A stretch of 20,934 nt of DNA from Chrysochromulina tobinii (GCA_001275005.1 JWZX01001111.1:1-20934); one strand, 5' to 3'. Counted from the stretch's first letter, positions 7,464 through 16,594 are shown. The notes: generated from the letters alone by a model not told the origin. Translations and numbers: made by a program.

Positions 7464-10400
7464 ATGGCGACCGATGCAGAAGATACAACCTTGGGTTCTG
7501 ATGAATCATCGCCACCAGGTGAAGACGGTACCATCGCAGAGCCAGGCGATGATGCGATGATGGAACACGCCGCTGCTGAGGCCAGGATCTTCGAGCAGGT
7601 GGCGGCTCGTCAACTAGCATCGCTTGCTCTTGAAGATCGCATCGCCAAACAAACAGCTGGCGGAGCGTCGGCGCGTGGGCTGTCGAGTCGAATGAGTGAT
7701 GTGGCGGGTGTCTTCAAGCGCTCCCTTTCCTTTGCTGGCCGCGCGAAGAAGAGTGACGGAGGTGCACAACCAGCAGAAGGCATGCAAAGCTTTGAAGGAA
7801 GCCCTAACTTCACTCAGGGTGAGCCGAGCAGCAGTCGCGAACGGCAGACGATGCCATTGCGTGCACTCCCGCCACCGACGGCACTCCCACCACCAACGGC
7901 CGCAGCCAGACTCCTTCTACCCACATTGCAGATACCTGCACCACTCGCAGAGCCGTCGAGAGCGTCGTCGTCGAGAGTGTCGTCGTCCGTGCGGTGTAAG
8001 TCTTCCGCGCGACGACGCGCTGAGCACCCGCCATCAGCGCGCACTGCTCGAAAGGAGATGGAAGAGGAGGACGTGGGTGCGATCCCATTGCTCGAGCGCC
8101 CGCCGTCGGCGCGGCGTCAGTCTTCGGCGCGACGATACAACTTGGTAGGATCATCACCCGAAGCGGTTCAGCTCTCCGTGCACGGAAATCCGCCACCATG
8201 GCAGTCCGATGTGCCGGCTACGCCTACGCCGCGTACGCTCATCCGCGAAATCGGGTACGAGATCGGCCGCGAGATCAGTAGCCATCTCGAGGAACAGCAG
8301 CAGCAGTGGCTGCAGCAGCAGTTCACGCCGTTGAATGGACCATCGCTTCGATCGCAACCAGCCAAAGGAGAACCCACAATCGTTGCGTTCCCGGTGAAGG
8401 TCTTCAAGGACGGCACTACACCAATTGGGATCCAGCTTCAGGGCACAGCTGGCGAGCCACCGACCATCATTGAGGTGGACCCAAACTCGCCGGCCGCGCA
8501 ATGCCGGCCTCAGTTGCAGGTGGGCATGCGCATTCTGGCCATCAATGGCCAGCGCGTGCTCGGACCGCAAGAGAGCAGCAGACTCTTGACAAATGCAGTC
8601 GGCATAGTCGAGATGGAAGTGTCTCAGAAGATCGAGGGAGACGCTCACCCAAACCTTGCATCAGGAGCGCTCCTGACCGCATCCGTGGGTTCTGCTTTTG
8701 CCCGCTCGTCCGAGTGGCCACCTTTGAGCCCACGCTCCTCCAGCGAGACGCCGGCTCAGCGAGACACCTCGTGGCTCCTCAGCCGCAGCATCCGGTCCAT
8801 GGTGCAACAGCAAGTCTCTTCGTTCTCCTCGCGGGATGGATCCGCAGAGCCCTACTCCCAGACAGAGCTTCGGAGGCTGCGCAACGAGGACAAGACCCCG
8901 TTGCTTGGCGCAGGAAGGATCAGCTCTTCAGCAAAATACTTTTCGAGGGGGAATGACCGGGAGCTCGAGGAGGGATGCCACGACGCGCGCAGCCTGCGCA
9001 TCATCTCGCTAAGAGCGCAGTACGCCCAACAATGCGTTGCAGGAGGTAGCTCCACAGGTTCAGATATGGCAGCTAGAATGCTCGCCTATCTATACGCCTC
9101 GTTGACGGGAATTGTGGGCTCGTTCGTGGGATACCTCGCCGGGTACGAGGCTGTGACGACCATTGTGCTGGTCTTGCACGGAATGGCAGCGGTAGCGGCG
9201 GCCATGTGGCCTCCGCAAGCCAAGCACTTCGACTCCAAATGGATGCGACAGGCAGCCGCTTGGGCCGAGAGGGCTAGGCATCGGCTCGTCAAAGGAGAGA
9301 CACTAATTTGGAAGCGGCGGGAGGCCGCGACACACATACAAAAATTCGCACGGGCACAGCTGGCAAAGGCCCAGTATAAGCAGCTCAGGACGGCTATTGT
9401 CCGTATCCAAGCGAACTTCCGTGGCTACCTGTGCAGAAAGAACGAGAAAGTAGCTTCTTTCTGCAGCCATCTTGCATCGGTGCTCCTGTGGCCAGTGAAT
9501 CGCTTGCAGAATGCTGGTGCCTTGGCTCGAGGCCTGGCGACGCGCGTGGGCGAAAGCTTGGCGGCCATTGCCGCGCTCGCATGGTTCTTCAGCTCATTTG
9601 GCTGGCTCATGGCGATCGGCATTCAGCTGGCCATGGCTGGCAACGGAGCTCGCGAAGTGTCCGTCCTCCTCAAGTATCCGCCCCTCGAGCCGGCTAACTA
9701 TACGATCGTGCTCGTCGCTGCACTCGTGCCGATGCTCGACACCCTCGATGCGGCTTGGCAAGTCGTCCGTGAGCAGCTGAGCGCTCGTCTGCCAACGTGC
9801 GAACGGTGGATCATCGCGCCATGCGCGCATGCAATGTTGTGGCTTCTTGGCTGCGTAGCATCGCTGCTTGGATGCCTGCTCTGGCCGTTCACCGCCGCTG
9901 CCCGAGCTGTGAACGAGGCCATTAAGGAGCTCGTCAGCGAGGCGATCATGCGGAAGACATCGATCGTCCATGCAAAGGCCGAGGCGAAGCGCACCCATGG
10001 ACATGCTGAGACGGAGTCGTCCTTCGGTAGCGCTAACATCCCTGACGCCTTCTTCCGCTGCGTGCACGACTCTGCCTTCGGTCGATGGGTGAGGGTAGTC
10101 ATCGCACCTGCATTCTACGAGTACGGGCAGATGGTACGTGGCTCACCCGCTAAGTCTCTCGCTGCAATACTGGCGTTCGTCCTTCTCGTGAACAAGTATG
10201 AGCTCCAGGTCCGTAGCTGGCTCCCGACACCGTACAAGAGCGCGGGCAAGCTTACAGAGCTGTGGGCGGTCGGAATTGTCGATGTGTCCTCAACGCAATC
10301 TCCGAGCTGCATGGCAGGGTCGACCAATTCCTTTTGCCCCATTCTGGGGCCGCCGCGTGTCGCCACGGTCTGCGCCGATCGAGCAGCCGACCCGAATCAA

Positions 10401-13400
10401 GCGTGGTTTCCCGCGTCGAGTGATCGCAAGCCTCCAGAGTTTGTGACGGTCAGCTTTGGCCAGCAGCCTTTGCTGGCGTCAGAGCTCGTCGTCTACACCA
10501 CCTCGAACAGCTCTTTTATTCGGCGGGTGGGCGTGCTTGATGAGGTCACCATGCGCCGAGCCGACTTTCTGCTCGAGGACGAGGAGGTAATTGTTGGAGA
10601 GGGGGAGTTCCAGAGGCACATCTTTGTGCAGCATGAGCGATATGAAGTCACGCACGGCGGGTGCGTTGGCACGCTTACGTTTCACGTGCCTGTGCTCACC
10701 AGCGAGGTGTCAGTGGTCCTGTGGGATGGGATCCGCGCACAACCTGGCGGCATCACTGCGCTGAAGCTCCGGGGCGTAGCTCCAGTAGACGCAGCTCAGC
10801 AAGCAAGCAGAGACTTGCCTCGCTTCAGCACAGCCTTCGGAAGGAGTCTCGTGGTGGACGACTTTCATCCAGATCTCATCAGCCGTGGCCTGCAAGAGCT
10901 GGTTGGAAGAGCTCCGAAGAAGCACCGCAACCGCAACGCGACAGTCTCATCTGAATCTGAAGGCGACGAAGAGCAGACCGTGCTCAAGCTCATCTGGGAG
11001 GCGCTCGGTGATCTGGGCTTCGAGATTGATTGGCTTGAGGTGTTCTACACGATGCTCGAAAACATTGGCGTCCTCGCGACGGGTGCAGCCACATCCGCAA
11101 CCGTCGTTTCTCAGATCAAGCCCAAGGACTATGCCGAGGCGCAGGCTAAGGAGAAGGAGCGGGCGCGCTCGATGGAGCTGGAACGTGCAGCGGAGAGGGC
11201 GAGTCTCGAGGATCTTCAGCTGCATGGCCGCAAACCGTCCTCAGCTCTTAAGGCAGGGCTCATCGTCACTGGCGCCCTAACTTGTATGGCGGCTGCTGCC
11301 TGGGGTGTGACACTCCTGCCGCCGCCCGCACCACCTGCCCCACCGCCGCCACCGCCGCCTCCGCCTCTCATGCCGCCACCTTCGTCACCCGCGCCACCTT
11401 TAATCCCTCCGATGCTTCCCCCCTCGCCACCGTCTCCGGCACCCCGCCTGCCCCCATCGCCGCCGCCCTCCTCACCGTCACCAAGCCCACCGCCCTTACC
11501 GTCGCCACCGCCTCCTCCGCCCTCACTGCCTCCCTCGCCACCTCCCTTGCTACCACCCTCGTCGCCACCCTCTCCACCGCCATCGCCTCCGCCCTCACCG
11601 CCGCCCTCGCGGCCACCGTCACCACCGCCTTCGCCCCCTCCGCCTACGCCACCGCCTCCCTCGTTGCCGCCAGCCACTCCGGTACCATCGCCGCCACCGC
11701 CGTCGCCACCGCCACCATTGCCACCACCGCCGCAGCCGCCGCCGCCATTCCAACCGCCACCCATGTTCCCTCCGTCGCCGCCACCTCCATCCCCGCCACC
11801 CTCGCCTCCTCCGCCCGGACCACCGCCACCATGGCCGCCTCCGCCCTCACCGCCACCATTACCACCTCCACCGTCGCCGCCGCCTCTTCCTCCCCTCGCA
11901 CCCTACATGCATGAGGTGATCGGCCGTGCGATATGGGATTCGTTCTACTGGTCAATCCCTACTGTGATGATCTGGATCGCTGGGCTCGTCTGCGCAAACT
12001 GGTGCTACAGCTGCAAGTCGCGGCTAGACGCTTATCTGCTCGCGCGCGCGGTTGCAAGAGAGCCTTTCGAGCGCGAAGCGGCGGACAGGATCAAGCGCGA
12101 GGCGGCAAAGTTCCAGTTAGAGCTTGAAGCGGAGAGACGACGCTTGGCTAAGGAGCGTGAGGCCATGGAGAACTTCTTCGAACAGAAGCTCGACGCTGCC
12201 CATCGGGAGACGCAGGAGGAGGTGGCGCGGCGCAAAGCCACAGAGGAGGAGGCGATCGCGCTCGGGGTGGCTGCTGCTCAACGCGAAACGAAGGGGGCTG
12301 TTGCCAATAAGTTTTCGAGAGCGCTCGCGATGAGCAACTTCGAGAATGAGAAGGCGGCTCTGGAGGAGGCGAGAGGAGCTGCACTTGCTGAAGCAGATAG
12401 GGAGAGGGCGGAGCAGCTGATGAACTTGGAGACAGAGCACGCAGCAGAGATGGAAGCGGAGCGGGCAGGTGGCTACAAGCAGCTTCAAGAATCAAGCCTC
12501 AAGCTTCAAGCGGCCATCGAGCAGGAGAAGAAGGGGTCCGTGGCTCATAAATTTTCGACGGCCGTCGCGAAGAGCAAGTTTGAGATGCAGAAGGCGGCTG
12601 TGGAGCAAGAGAGAGAAGCTCAGCTCGCCGAAGCGGATAGACTGAGGGCAGAGCAGCTGATGAAAGCGCAAGAGGATCACACCGCAGAGCTGGAAGCCGA
12701 GCGGGAAATGGCGATGCAGGAGCGTCAGGCACTGGAGCTCTTGCTCCAAAAGTCACGTCAGGCCGCCAAGCAGGAAGAGGTGGAGCATGCTGCAAAGCTG
12801 GAAGCTGAGCGGCAACGGGCCACGGAGGAGCGCAGAACCACGGAGCGCGGATTTCAGGCCCAACTGGAAGCGGCACGCAAGACAGCTTTGGATGAGCAGG
12901 CGCGGCGCTTGGCTGCCGAGGGAAGCACCATGCGACATGTGTTAGCGGCAGAGGCGGCGCGGCTCGAGCACGAAGCAATCGAGCGCGCGCTGCAAGCGCA
13001 ACTGGAGGCGGCACGCCAGGCAGCCGAACAGGAGGAGGCGGAGCACATTGCAAATATTGAGGCAGAGCAGCGCAGGGCCAAGGAACAACGCGAAGCGATC
13101 GAGCGATCGCTGAAGGATCAGCTCGAGGCGGCACGCCGCGACGTGTCAGAGGCGGAGACGCAGTGGAAGCTCGCGGAGGCGAACATGAAGGAGGCTCTGC
13201 GTCAGGCCCACTCTCAGCAGGAGCTGGCGGCATGGGTGAAGCGGCAAGCGAATATCAAGCAGCTCATCGAGAAGCGGTACACGAACCTCTGGACTCTCAG
13301 CTGGTCCGAGACCCAGCTGGTCGGGATGTTCTCCATCTCAGGCGAGGCTGAAGAGGCTGCGATCAAGGCGCAGCTGAGTGACGTTGTGTCCAAATACTTC

Positions 13401-14546
13401 CCGACGATTGTGGACATCTACCTGAGGTACTGCAGCACGGTGGAGACCATGGCCACGAAGAGCAGCGACAAGGACGTGGTGGCGAAGAAGAGCAGCGACA
13501 AGGACGCGAAGAAGAAAGAGGACGACAGCAAGAGCAGTGGAGAGTTCGTGATTGAGAGCGAAGGCGGCTTTGCATTTGGATGGGACGTACAGATGCCCAA
13601 GAAGGCATGGCTGCAGTTCTGTCAGGATCTCGGCTCGTCTGCCCTTGACCCTAAGAAAGCGGCGCAGATATTTACAGTGGTGAACGACCTGCGCGACAAG
13701 CGGATCGAGTTGAGGAAACTCGAGGCGCTCCACAAAGGAATCGGGGTGACCAAGTCGGACGAATTGCTCTTTGCTGCTCAGATGGCTCTCGACGCGAATA
13801 CGTTCAGCATGAGTGAGTTCCTCGAGGCATGCGTGCGTTCTGCAACCTTAGTTACGAAAGCTGACCAGCGCGTCATGGACAAGTGTGACAAAGCGCAAGA
13901 GGCGGTTATAACCATGCTCGACGATTGGCTCATGCCGTTCGCGGCTCGCAATGGAATCCGTGGGTTCCGCGAAGCCATGGGCTCGTCGCCCGAGCTCCAG
14001 TTGCTCAGATTGGATCTCGGGCAGCCATTCACGCGCCTCTTCAATGCGCACGCCACGGCGGCCGTCTCGAGCGGCTCCAAGGTCGTGGGCGTCTCCTTGC
14101 ACCGCTTCCTTGAGATTGCGGAAGTAGCTAAGGCCGGGCTGAGCCGCGCGCGGGTGAAGACGGCGTACGTGCAGAGCCTTGGGCTCGACGCCGTTTCTTC
14201 GGCGCTGTTGCGCGGAGCGAAGCTGCTCACGGAGGATACGCTGTGGGAGGCCCTGCTCCGACTGGCTCTGATCATTTGCGAGGAAGGAACCACAGGTCCT
14301 CACGACCAAAGGAATCCATTCAGGCTCGCCGCGTTGGATGAGGCGCAGCTGCGGGCAGTGCGCTCTGAGCTCGAAGCGATGGTGCTCTACTGCCCTGCGA
14401 GCTCAAAAGAAATCTCAGCCCTAAGTGCGGCAAAGGCTCTGCAGGGGGCTGCACGCGGTATGGCATCGAGGCGGAAGGGCAAGGCTCCCCTTTCGAAGCC
14501 TCTATCAAAGCCGAAGGCGGGCACGGGCGGTTTTGTACTAGCTTGA
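7464..14546 (+). CDS. Giant multipass membrane protein: PDZ-like, IQ motifs, discoidin-like, SPPP loop, coiled coil
   Basis: 2360 residues in one open frame; the ATG at 7464 is chosen for its CCCATGG context. In order: a disordered N-terminus; a PDZ-like domain (about 305-389, PIGIQLQG, later VGMRILAINGQRV); a membrane hairpin (about 540-583); two IQ motifs (IQ at 625 and 648); hydrophobic segments near 698-724, 746-768, 789-813 and 898-916; and a discoidin/galactose-binding-like sandwich (about 933-1110, AWFPASSDRKPPEFVTVSF) with an NSS sequon. Then a weak hydrophobic segment (1193-1216), a membrane segment (1261-1283), a Pro/Ser-Pro stretch (1285-1481) and a membrane segment (1494-1518). 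Coiled coil fills about 1528-1934, and the C-terminus has EF-hand/p25alpha-like helices (FSMSEFLEACVRSA) without canonical Ca loops. Inferred role: linking a surface or matrix contact to calmodulin and the cytoskeleton. No known full-length homologue is recognised. Confidence 0.7.
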   Translation: MATDAEDTTLGSDESSPPGEDGTIAEPGDDAMMEHAAAEARIFEQVAARQLASLALEDRIAKQTAGGASARGLSSRMSDVAGVFKRSLSFAGRAKKSDGGAQPAEGMQSFEGSPNFTQGEPSSSRERQTMPLRALPPPTALPPPTAAARLLLPTLQIPAPLAEPSRASSSRVSSSVRCKSSARRRAEHPPSARTARKEMEEEDVGAIPLLERPPSARRQSSARRYNLVGSSPEAVQLSVHGNPPPWQSDVPATPTPRTLIREIGYEIGREISSHLEEQQQQWLQQQFTPLNGPSLRSQPAKGEPTIVAFPVKVFKDGTTPIGIQLQGTAGEPPTIIEVDPNSPAAQCRPQLQVGMRILAINGQRVLGPQESSRLLTNAVGIVEMEVSQKIEGDAHPNLASGALLTASVGSAFARSSEWPPLSPRSSSETPAQRDTSWLLSRSIRSMVQQQVSSFSSRDGSAEPYSQTELRRLRNEDKTPLLGAGRISSSAKYFSRGNDRELEEGCHDARSLRIISLRAQYAQQCVAGGSSTGSDMAARMLAYLYASLTGIVGSFVGYLAGYEAVTTIVLVLHGMAAVAAAMWPPQAKHFDSKWMRQAAAWAERARHRLVKGETLIWKRREAATHIQKFARAQLAKAQYKQLRTAIVRIQANFRGYLCRKNEKVASFCSHLASVLLWPVNRLQNAGALARGLATRVGESLAAIAALAWFFSSFGWLMAIGIQLAMAGNGAREVSVLLKYPPLEPANYTIVLVAALVPMLDTLDAAWQVVREQLSARLPTCERWIIAPCAHAMLWLLGCVASLLGCLLWPFTAAARAVNEAIKELVSEAIMRKTSIVHAKAEAKRTHGHAETESSFGSANIPDAFFRCVHDSAFGRWVRVVIAPAFYEYGQMVRGSPAKSLAAILAFVLLVNKYELQVRSWLPTPYKSAGKLTELWAVGIVDVSSTQSPSCMAGSTNSFCPILGPPRVATVCADRAADPNQAWFPASSDRKPPEFVTVSFGQQPLLASELVVYTTSNSSFIRRVGVLDEVTMRRADFLLEDEEVIVGEGEFQRHIFVQHERYEVTHGGCVGTLTFHVPVLTSEVSVVLWDGIRAQPGGITALKLRGVAPVDAAQQASRDLPRFSTAFGRSLVVDDFHPDLISRGLQELVGRAPKKHRNRNATVSSESEGDEEQTVLKLIWEALGDLGFEIDWLEVFYTMLENIGVLATGAATSATVVSQIKPKDYAEAQAKEKERARSMELERAAERASLEDLQLHGRKPSSALKAGLIVTGALTCMAAAAWGVTLLPPPAPPAPPPPPPPPPLMPPPSSPAPPLIPPMLPPSPPSPAPRLPPSPPPSSPSPSPPPLPSPPPPPPSLPPSPPPLLPPSSPPSPPPSPPPSPPPSRPPSPPPSPPPPTPPPPSLPPATPVPSPPPPSPPPPLPPPPQPPPPFQPPPMFPPSPPPPSPPPSPPPPGPPPPWPPPPSPPPLPPPPSPPPLPPLAPYMHEVIGRAIWDSFYWSIPTVMIWIAGLVCANWCYSCKSRLDAYLLARAVAREPFEREAADRIKREAAKFQLELEAERRRLAKEREAMENFFEQKLDAAHRETQEEVARRKATEEEAIALGVAAAQRETKGAVANKFSRALAMSNFENEKAALEEARGAALAEADRERAEQLMNLETEHAAEMEAERAGGYKQLQESSLKLQAAIEQEKKGSVAHKFSTAVAKSKFEMQKAAVEQEREAQLAEADRLRAEQLMKAQEDHTAELEAEREMAMQERQALELLLQKSRQAAKQEEVEHAAKLEAERQRATEERRTTERGFQAQLEAARKTALDEQARRLAAEGSTMRHVLAAEAARLEHEAIERALQAQLEAARQAAEQEEAEHIANIEAEQRRAKEQREAIERSLKDQLEAARRDVSEAETQWKLAEANMKEALRQAHSQQELAAWVKRQANIKQLIEKRYTNLWTLSWSETQLVGMFSISGEAEEAAIKAQLSDVVSKYFPTIVDIYLRYCSTVETMATKSSDKDVVAKKSSDKDAKKKEDDSKSSGEFVIESEGGFAFGWDVQMPKKAWLQFCQDLGSSALDPKKAAQIFTVVNDLRDKRIELRKLEALHKGIGVTKSDELLFAAQMALDANTFSMSEFLEACVRSATLVTKADQRVMDKCDKAQEAVITMLDDWLMPFAARNGIRGFREAMGSSPELQLLRLDLGQPFTRLFNAHATAAVSSGSKVVGVSLHRFLEIAEVAKAGLSRARVKTAYVQSLGLDAVSSALLRGAKLLTEDTLWEALLRLALIICEEGTTGPHDQRNPFRLAALDEAQLRAVRSELEAMVLYCPASSKEISALSAAKALQGAARGMASRRKGKAPLSKPLSKPKAGTGGFVLA
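8376..8630 (+). other. PDZ-like domain region of the giant protein
   Basis: Read in frame: IVAFPVKVFKDGTTPIGIQL, then IIEVDPNSPAA, VGMRILAINGQRV and an SRLL helix before the final strand VEMEVSQ. This is the order of a PDZ fold: carboxylate-binding loop (here PIGI), SPAA helix, G-x-x-I-L-x-I-N-G strand. It would bind C-terminal peptides of partner proteins on the cytoplasmic side. Confidence 0.7.
9327..9464 (+). other. Two IQ (calmodulin-binding) motifs of the giant protein
   Basis: ATHIQKFARAQLAKAQYK and VRIQANFRGYLCRK fit the IQxxxRGxxxR-type pattern, the second better than the first. They lie 23 residues apart just after the first membrane hairpin, which places them in the cytosol if the N-terminus is cytosolic. 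Confidence 0.75.
11316..11905 (+). repeat. SPPP-rich coding stretch (about 197 residues)
   Basis: Almost every residue is Pro, Ser or a small hydrophobic residue, in PPSPPP-like units, flanked on both sides by hydrophobic segments. Such stretches are typical of hydroxyproline-rich wall/matrix glycoproteins of algae and plants. Ala/Thr-rich and Gly-rich open frames on the other frames and strand are by-products of the CCN codon repetition. Confidence 0.9.
12291..12770 (+). repeat. 80-residue tandem duplication within the coiled coil
   Basis: Copies 12291-12530 and 12531-12770 have an exact period of 240 nt. They start KGAVANKFSRALAMSNFE and KGSVAHKFSTAVAKSKFE, and both contain AEADR-RAEQLM. 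A second, looser 86-residue period follows (HAAKLEAERQRA versus HIANIEAEQRRA, 258 nt apart). Confidence 0.85.
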
Positions 14547-15197
14547 TCAGATACTTGAATTCGGCAGGATAGAATCGAGGTTCGAGTCGGAGAGCACGTA
14601 CTACGTAGTAATAGAAGTTTAGCGTTTAAATTTAGTCAAGACTTACGGACTTAGACGAGGCACGAGCTGCACACGGCCCCGGCGGCGGCCGGCGCTTTAC
14701 GCACAACGCAGTGGCAGGAAAGCAGATTCGAGATACCACGTGTGGCGGGCCGATTTGCGATTAGTCCGTTATAGCTTACCACGAACGGTTACGATCCGCT
14801 TAAGCCTTAACGAACCGCCCCCCTCGCTCGCGAGAGTCACCAGGCGTTAGGTACTGTCAGTCCTTTCAGACAAAATTTCTGGATTACTCGCAATTCACAC
14901 CTGCTGTCGCAATTTGACGAAATTACTTTCGCCGACCTGTGAGCTTGATCACTACTATAGGCGACACGGCCGGCAGCGTGTGCGCCGCAGGCTCCCGCGA
15001 ACGCCCGCCGAACGCCTCGTCGCCTCCTGCAGTCGCCTCCCTCGTTGTCGCCAGGAATACCTCCCTCGTTGTAGGAACTGCCGAGCCTCGATCACACGTT
15101 ATAAAAAAGTCCGAACTTTTCGCCGTCGCCGCCTCGTTGACGAATCCTCCGGAAATATGAAAAAACCCGGACTGAAAAAGCCGAGCCTTGCAGCCCC
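14547..15197 (+). other. Intergenic region upstream of the PH-domain gene
   Basis: 651 nt with no supported gene. It comprises the 3' flank of the giant gene and the promoter of the tandem PH gene. CCTCCCTCGTTGT occurs twice (about 15038 and 15061). An open frame ending at 15201 shows no recognisable motif and is not annotated. Confidence 0.55.
15100..15108 (+). promoter_or_regulatory. TATA-box-like TATAAAAAA upstream of the PH gene
   Basis: TATAAAAAA lies about 90 nt before the ATG at 15198, inside otherwise GC-rich DNA. Transcription starting about 30 nt downstream would leave a 5' UTR of about 65 nt. Position and composition are the only support. Confidence 0.4.
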
Positions 15198-16349
15198 ATG
15201 ATGCAGGCAGGGATGAGGCAGCAAACCAAGACGCAGCCCGGCATCATGCAGGTGGGCATGATGCAGGCAAGCATGACGCAGCCCGGCATCAGGCAGCCCG
15301 ACATCATGCAGCCCGGCGGGCTGCAGGCAGGCATGAAGACGCATTTAGATATGGAACAGTCCGAAAGGGACGACGGCGCTGCCGCCACCGTCACGGCGAA
15401 GGCGCTGCTCGCCGGTGAGGTCTCTGGTAAAGTGCCACGACTGCACGGCACCGTGGAGAAGCGCGGGTCGGGCCGCGGTCTCCTTGGAACGGTCCGGTGG
15501 AAGAGCAAGCTGCTCGTCGTCTGCGCCGAGGTTGGCTGCGTCTACTTTGACAGCGACGAGATCAGTGACAAGAACAGGGCCGCTCGGCTGATGCCTCTAG
15601 GAGATGACGGCACCAAAGTCGAGCTCCGCGCAGACCGATCAGGAGGCTCCCACTGCTTTGCCCTCGTCACTCCAGCACGTGAGTACCTGTTTTCGGTGCC
15701 CACGGCGGACAGGGCTGCCAAGTGGGTCGCAGCCATCCAGGCCGAGATCGAGGCCGCGCAGCAAACACGCCACTTGAAGGCAGGCAAGATGCAGTTGGAC
15801 ATGATGCAGTCCGGCATCATGCAGGTGGGCATGATGCAGGCAAGCATGACGCAGCCCGGCATCAGGCAGCCCGACATCATGCAGCCCGGCGGGCTGCAGG
15901 CAGGCATGAAGACGCATTTAGATATGGAACAGTCCGAAAGGGACGACGGCGCTGCCGCCACCGTCACGGCGAAGGCGCTGCTCGCCGGTGAGGTCTCTGG
16001 TAAAGTGCCACGACTGCACGGCACCGTGGAGAAGCGCGGGTCGGGCCGCGGTCTCCTTGGAACGGTCCGGTGGAAGAGCAAGCTGCTCGTCGTCTGCGCC
16101 GAGGTTGGCTGCGTCTACTTTGACAGCGACGAGATCAGTGACAAGAACAGGGCCGCTCGGCTGATGCCTCTAGGAGATGACGGCACCAAAGTCGAGCTCC
16201 GCGCAGACCGATCAGGAGGCTCCCACTGCTTTGCCCTCGTCACTCCAGCACGTGAGTACCTGTTTTCGGTGCCCACGGCGGACAGAGCTGCCAAGTGGGT
16301 CGCAGCCATCCAGGCCGAGATCGAGGCCGCGCAGCACACGTATGAATGA
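15198..16349 (+). CDS. Tandem double PH-domain protein with Met/Gln repeat linkers
   Basis: 383 residues made of two in-frame copies of a 191-residue unit. Each unit begins with pentapeptide-like repeats of the form xx(M/I)xQ (PGIMQ, VGMMQ, ASMTQ, PGIRQ, PDIMQ, PGGLQ). A short acidic linker follows, then a PH domain: LHGTVEKRG, WKSKLLVVC, VYFDSDE, a central variable loop, CFALVTPAREYLFSV, and the C-terminal helix TADRAAKWVAAIQAEIEAA with its hallmark Trp. PH domains bind phosphoinositides or protein partners at membranes. A basic KxnKxR-like pattern between the first strands (EKRGSGRG...RWKSK) would suit lipid binding, but this is inferred. The start is the first of two adjacent ATGs (15198, 15201). 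No catalytic domain is attached. The duplication is so fresh that an assembly artefact should be excluded. Confidence 0.75.
   Translation: MMQAGMRQQTKTQPGIMQVGMMQASMTQPGIRQPDIMQPGGLQAGMKTHLDMEQSERDDGAAATVTAKALLAGEVSGKVPRLHGTVEKRGSGRGLLGTVRWKSKLLVVCAEVGCVYFDSDEISDKNRAARLMPLGDDGTKVELRADRSGGSHCFALVTPAREYLFSVPTADRAAKWVAAIQAEIEAAQQTRHLKAGKMQLDMMQSGIMQVGMMQASMTQPGIRQPDIMQPGGLQAGMKTHLDMEQSERDDGAAATVTAKALLAGEVSGKVPRLHGTVEKRGSGRGLLGTVRWKSKLLVVCAEVGCVYFDSDEISDKNRAARLMPLGDDGTKVELRADRSGGSHCFALVTPAREYLFSVPTADRAAKWVAAIQAEIEAAQHTYE
15238..16336 (+). repeat. Near-identical 526-nt tandem duplication (period 573 nt)
   Basis: Copies 15238-15763 and 15811-16336 differ, as far as I can read, at one position (G at 15713 versus A at 16286), which is synonymous (AGG/AGA, Arg). 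The 47 nt between them are diverged. The 573-nt period keeps the reading frame. Confidence 0.95.
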
Positions 16350-16466
16350 ATCAAGCCGCCGACGCCCAAACCATCCTCAACGCCGCGAGCGCGCGCATGC
16401 TCCGTGTCTCGTATGGGATCACGTAAGGTGTGTGTATTCTGAGCGGGCAGAAACAGAGGTGCCGTT

Positions 16467-16529
16467 AGGAGAACCTGGGATAAGTATAGGAGAACCTGGG
16501 ATAAGTATAGGAGAACCTGGGATAAGTAT
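16467..16529 (+). repeat. Three perfect copies of a 21-nt repeat
   Basis: The unit AGGAGAACCTGGGATAAGT plus AT is repeated at 16467, 16488 and 16509, directly downstream of the PH-gene stop. The region is probably the 3' UTR or its flank. Confidence 0.97.
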
Positions 16530-16560
16530 TGGATTGATCATGTAGCTTCGCTTAGTAGTA

Positions 16561-16594
16561 GTCTCCACCGAGACGCACTAGTCTCCGCTGAGAC
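16561..16594. repeat. Twin GTCTC-N4-GAGAC hairpins, period 20 nt
   Basis: GTCTC CACC GAGAC at 16561-16574 and GTCTC CGCT GAGAC at 16581-16594. The stem is conserved and the loop differs. Confidence 0.85.

Noticed and set aside
11216-11914. Gly-rich minus-strand frame and Ala/Thr-rich plus-strand frame over the SPPP region
   Set aside because: They are automatic by-products of repeated CCN/CCG codons. The frame used by the giant gene is open for 7 kb and carries domains on both sides.
15542-16081. Minus-strand Cys/Met-rich frames across the PH duplication
   Set aside because: They are complementary reading of the 15-nt minisatellite plus PH coding sequence, with no independent motif. The PH fold is on the plus strand.
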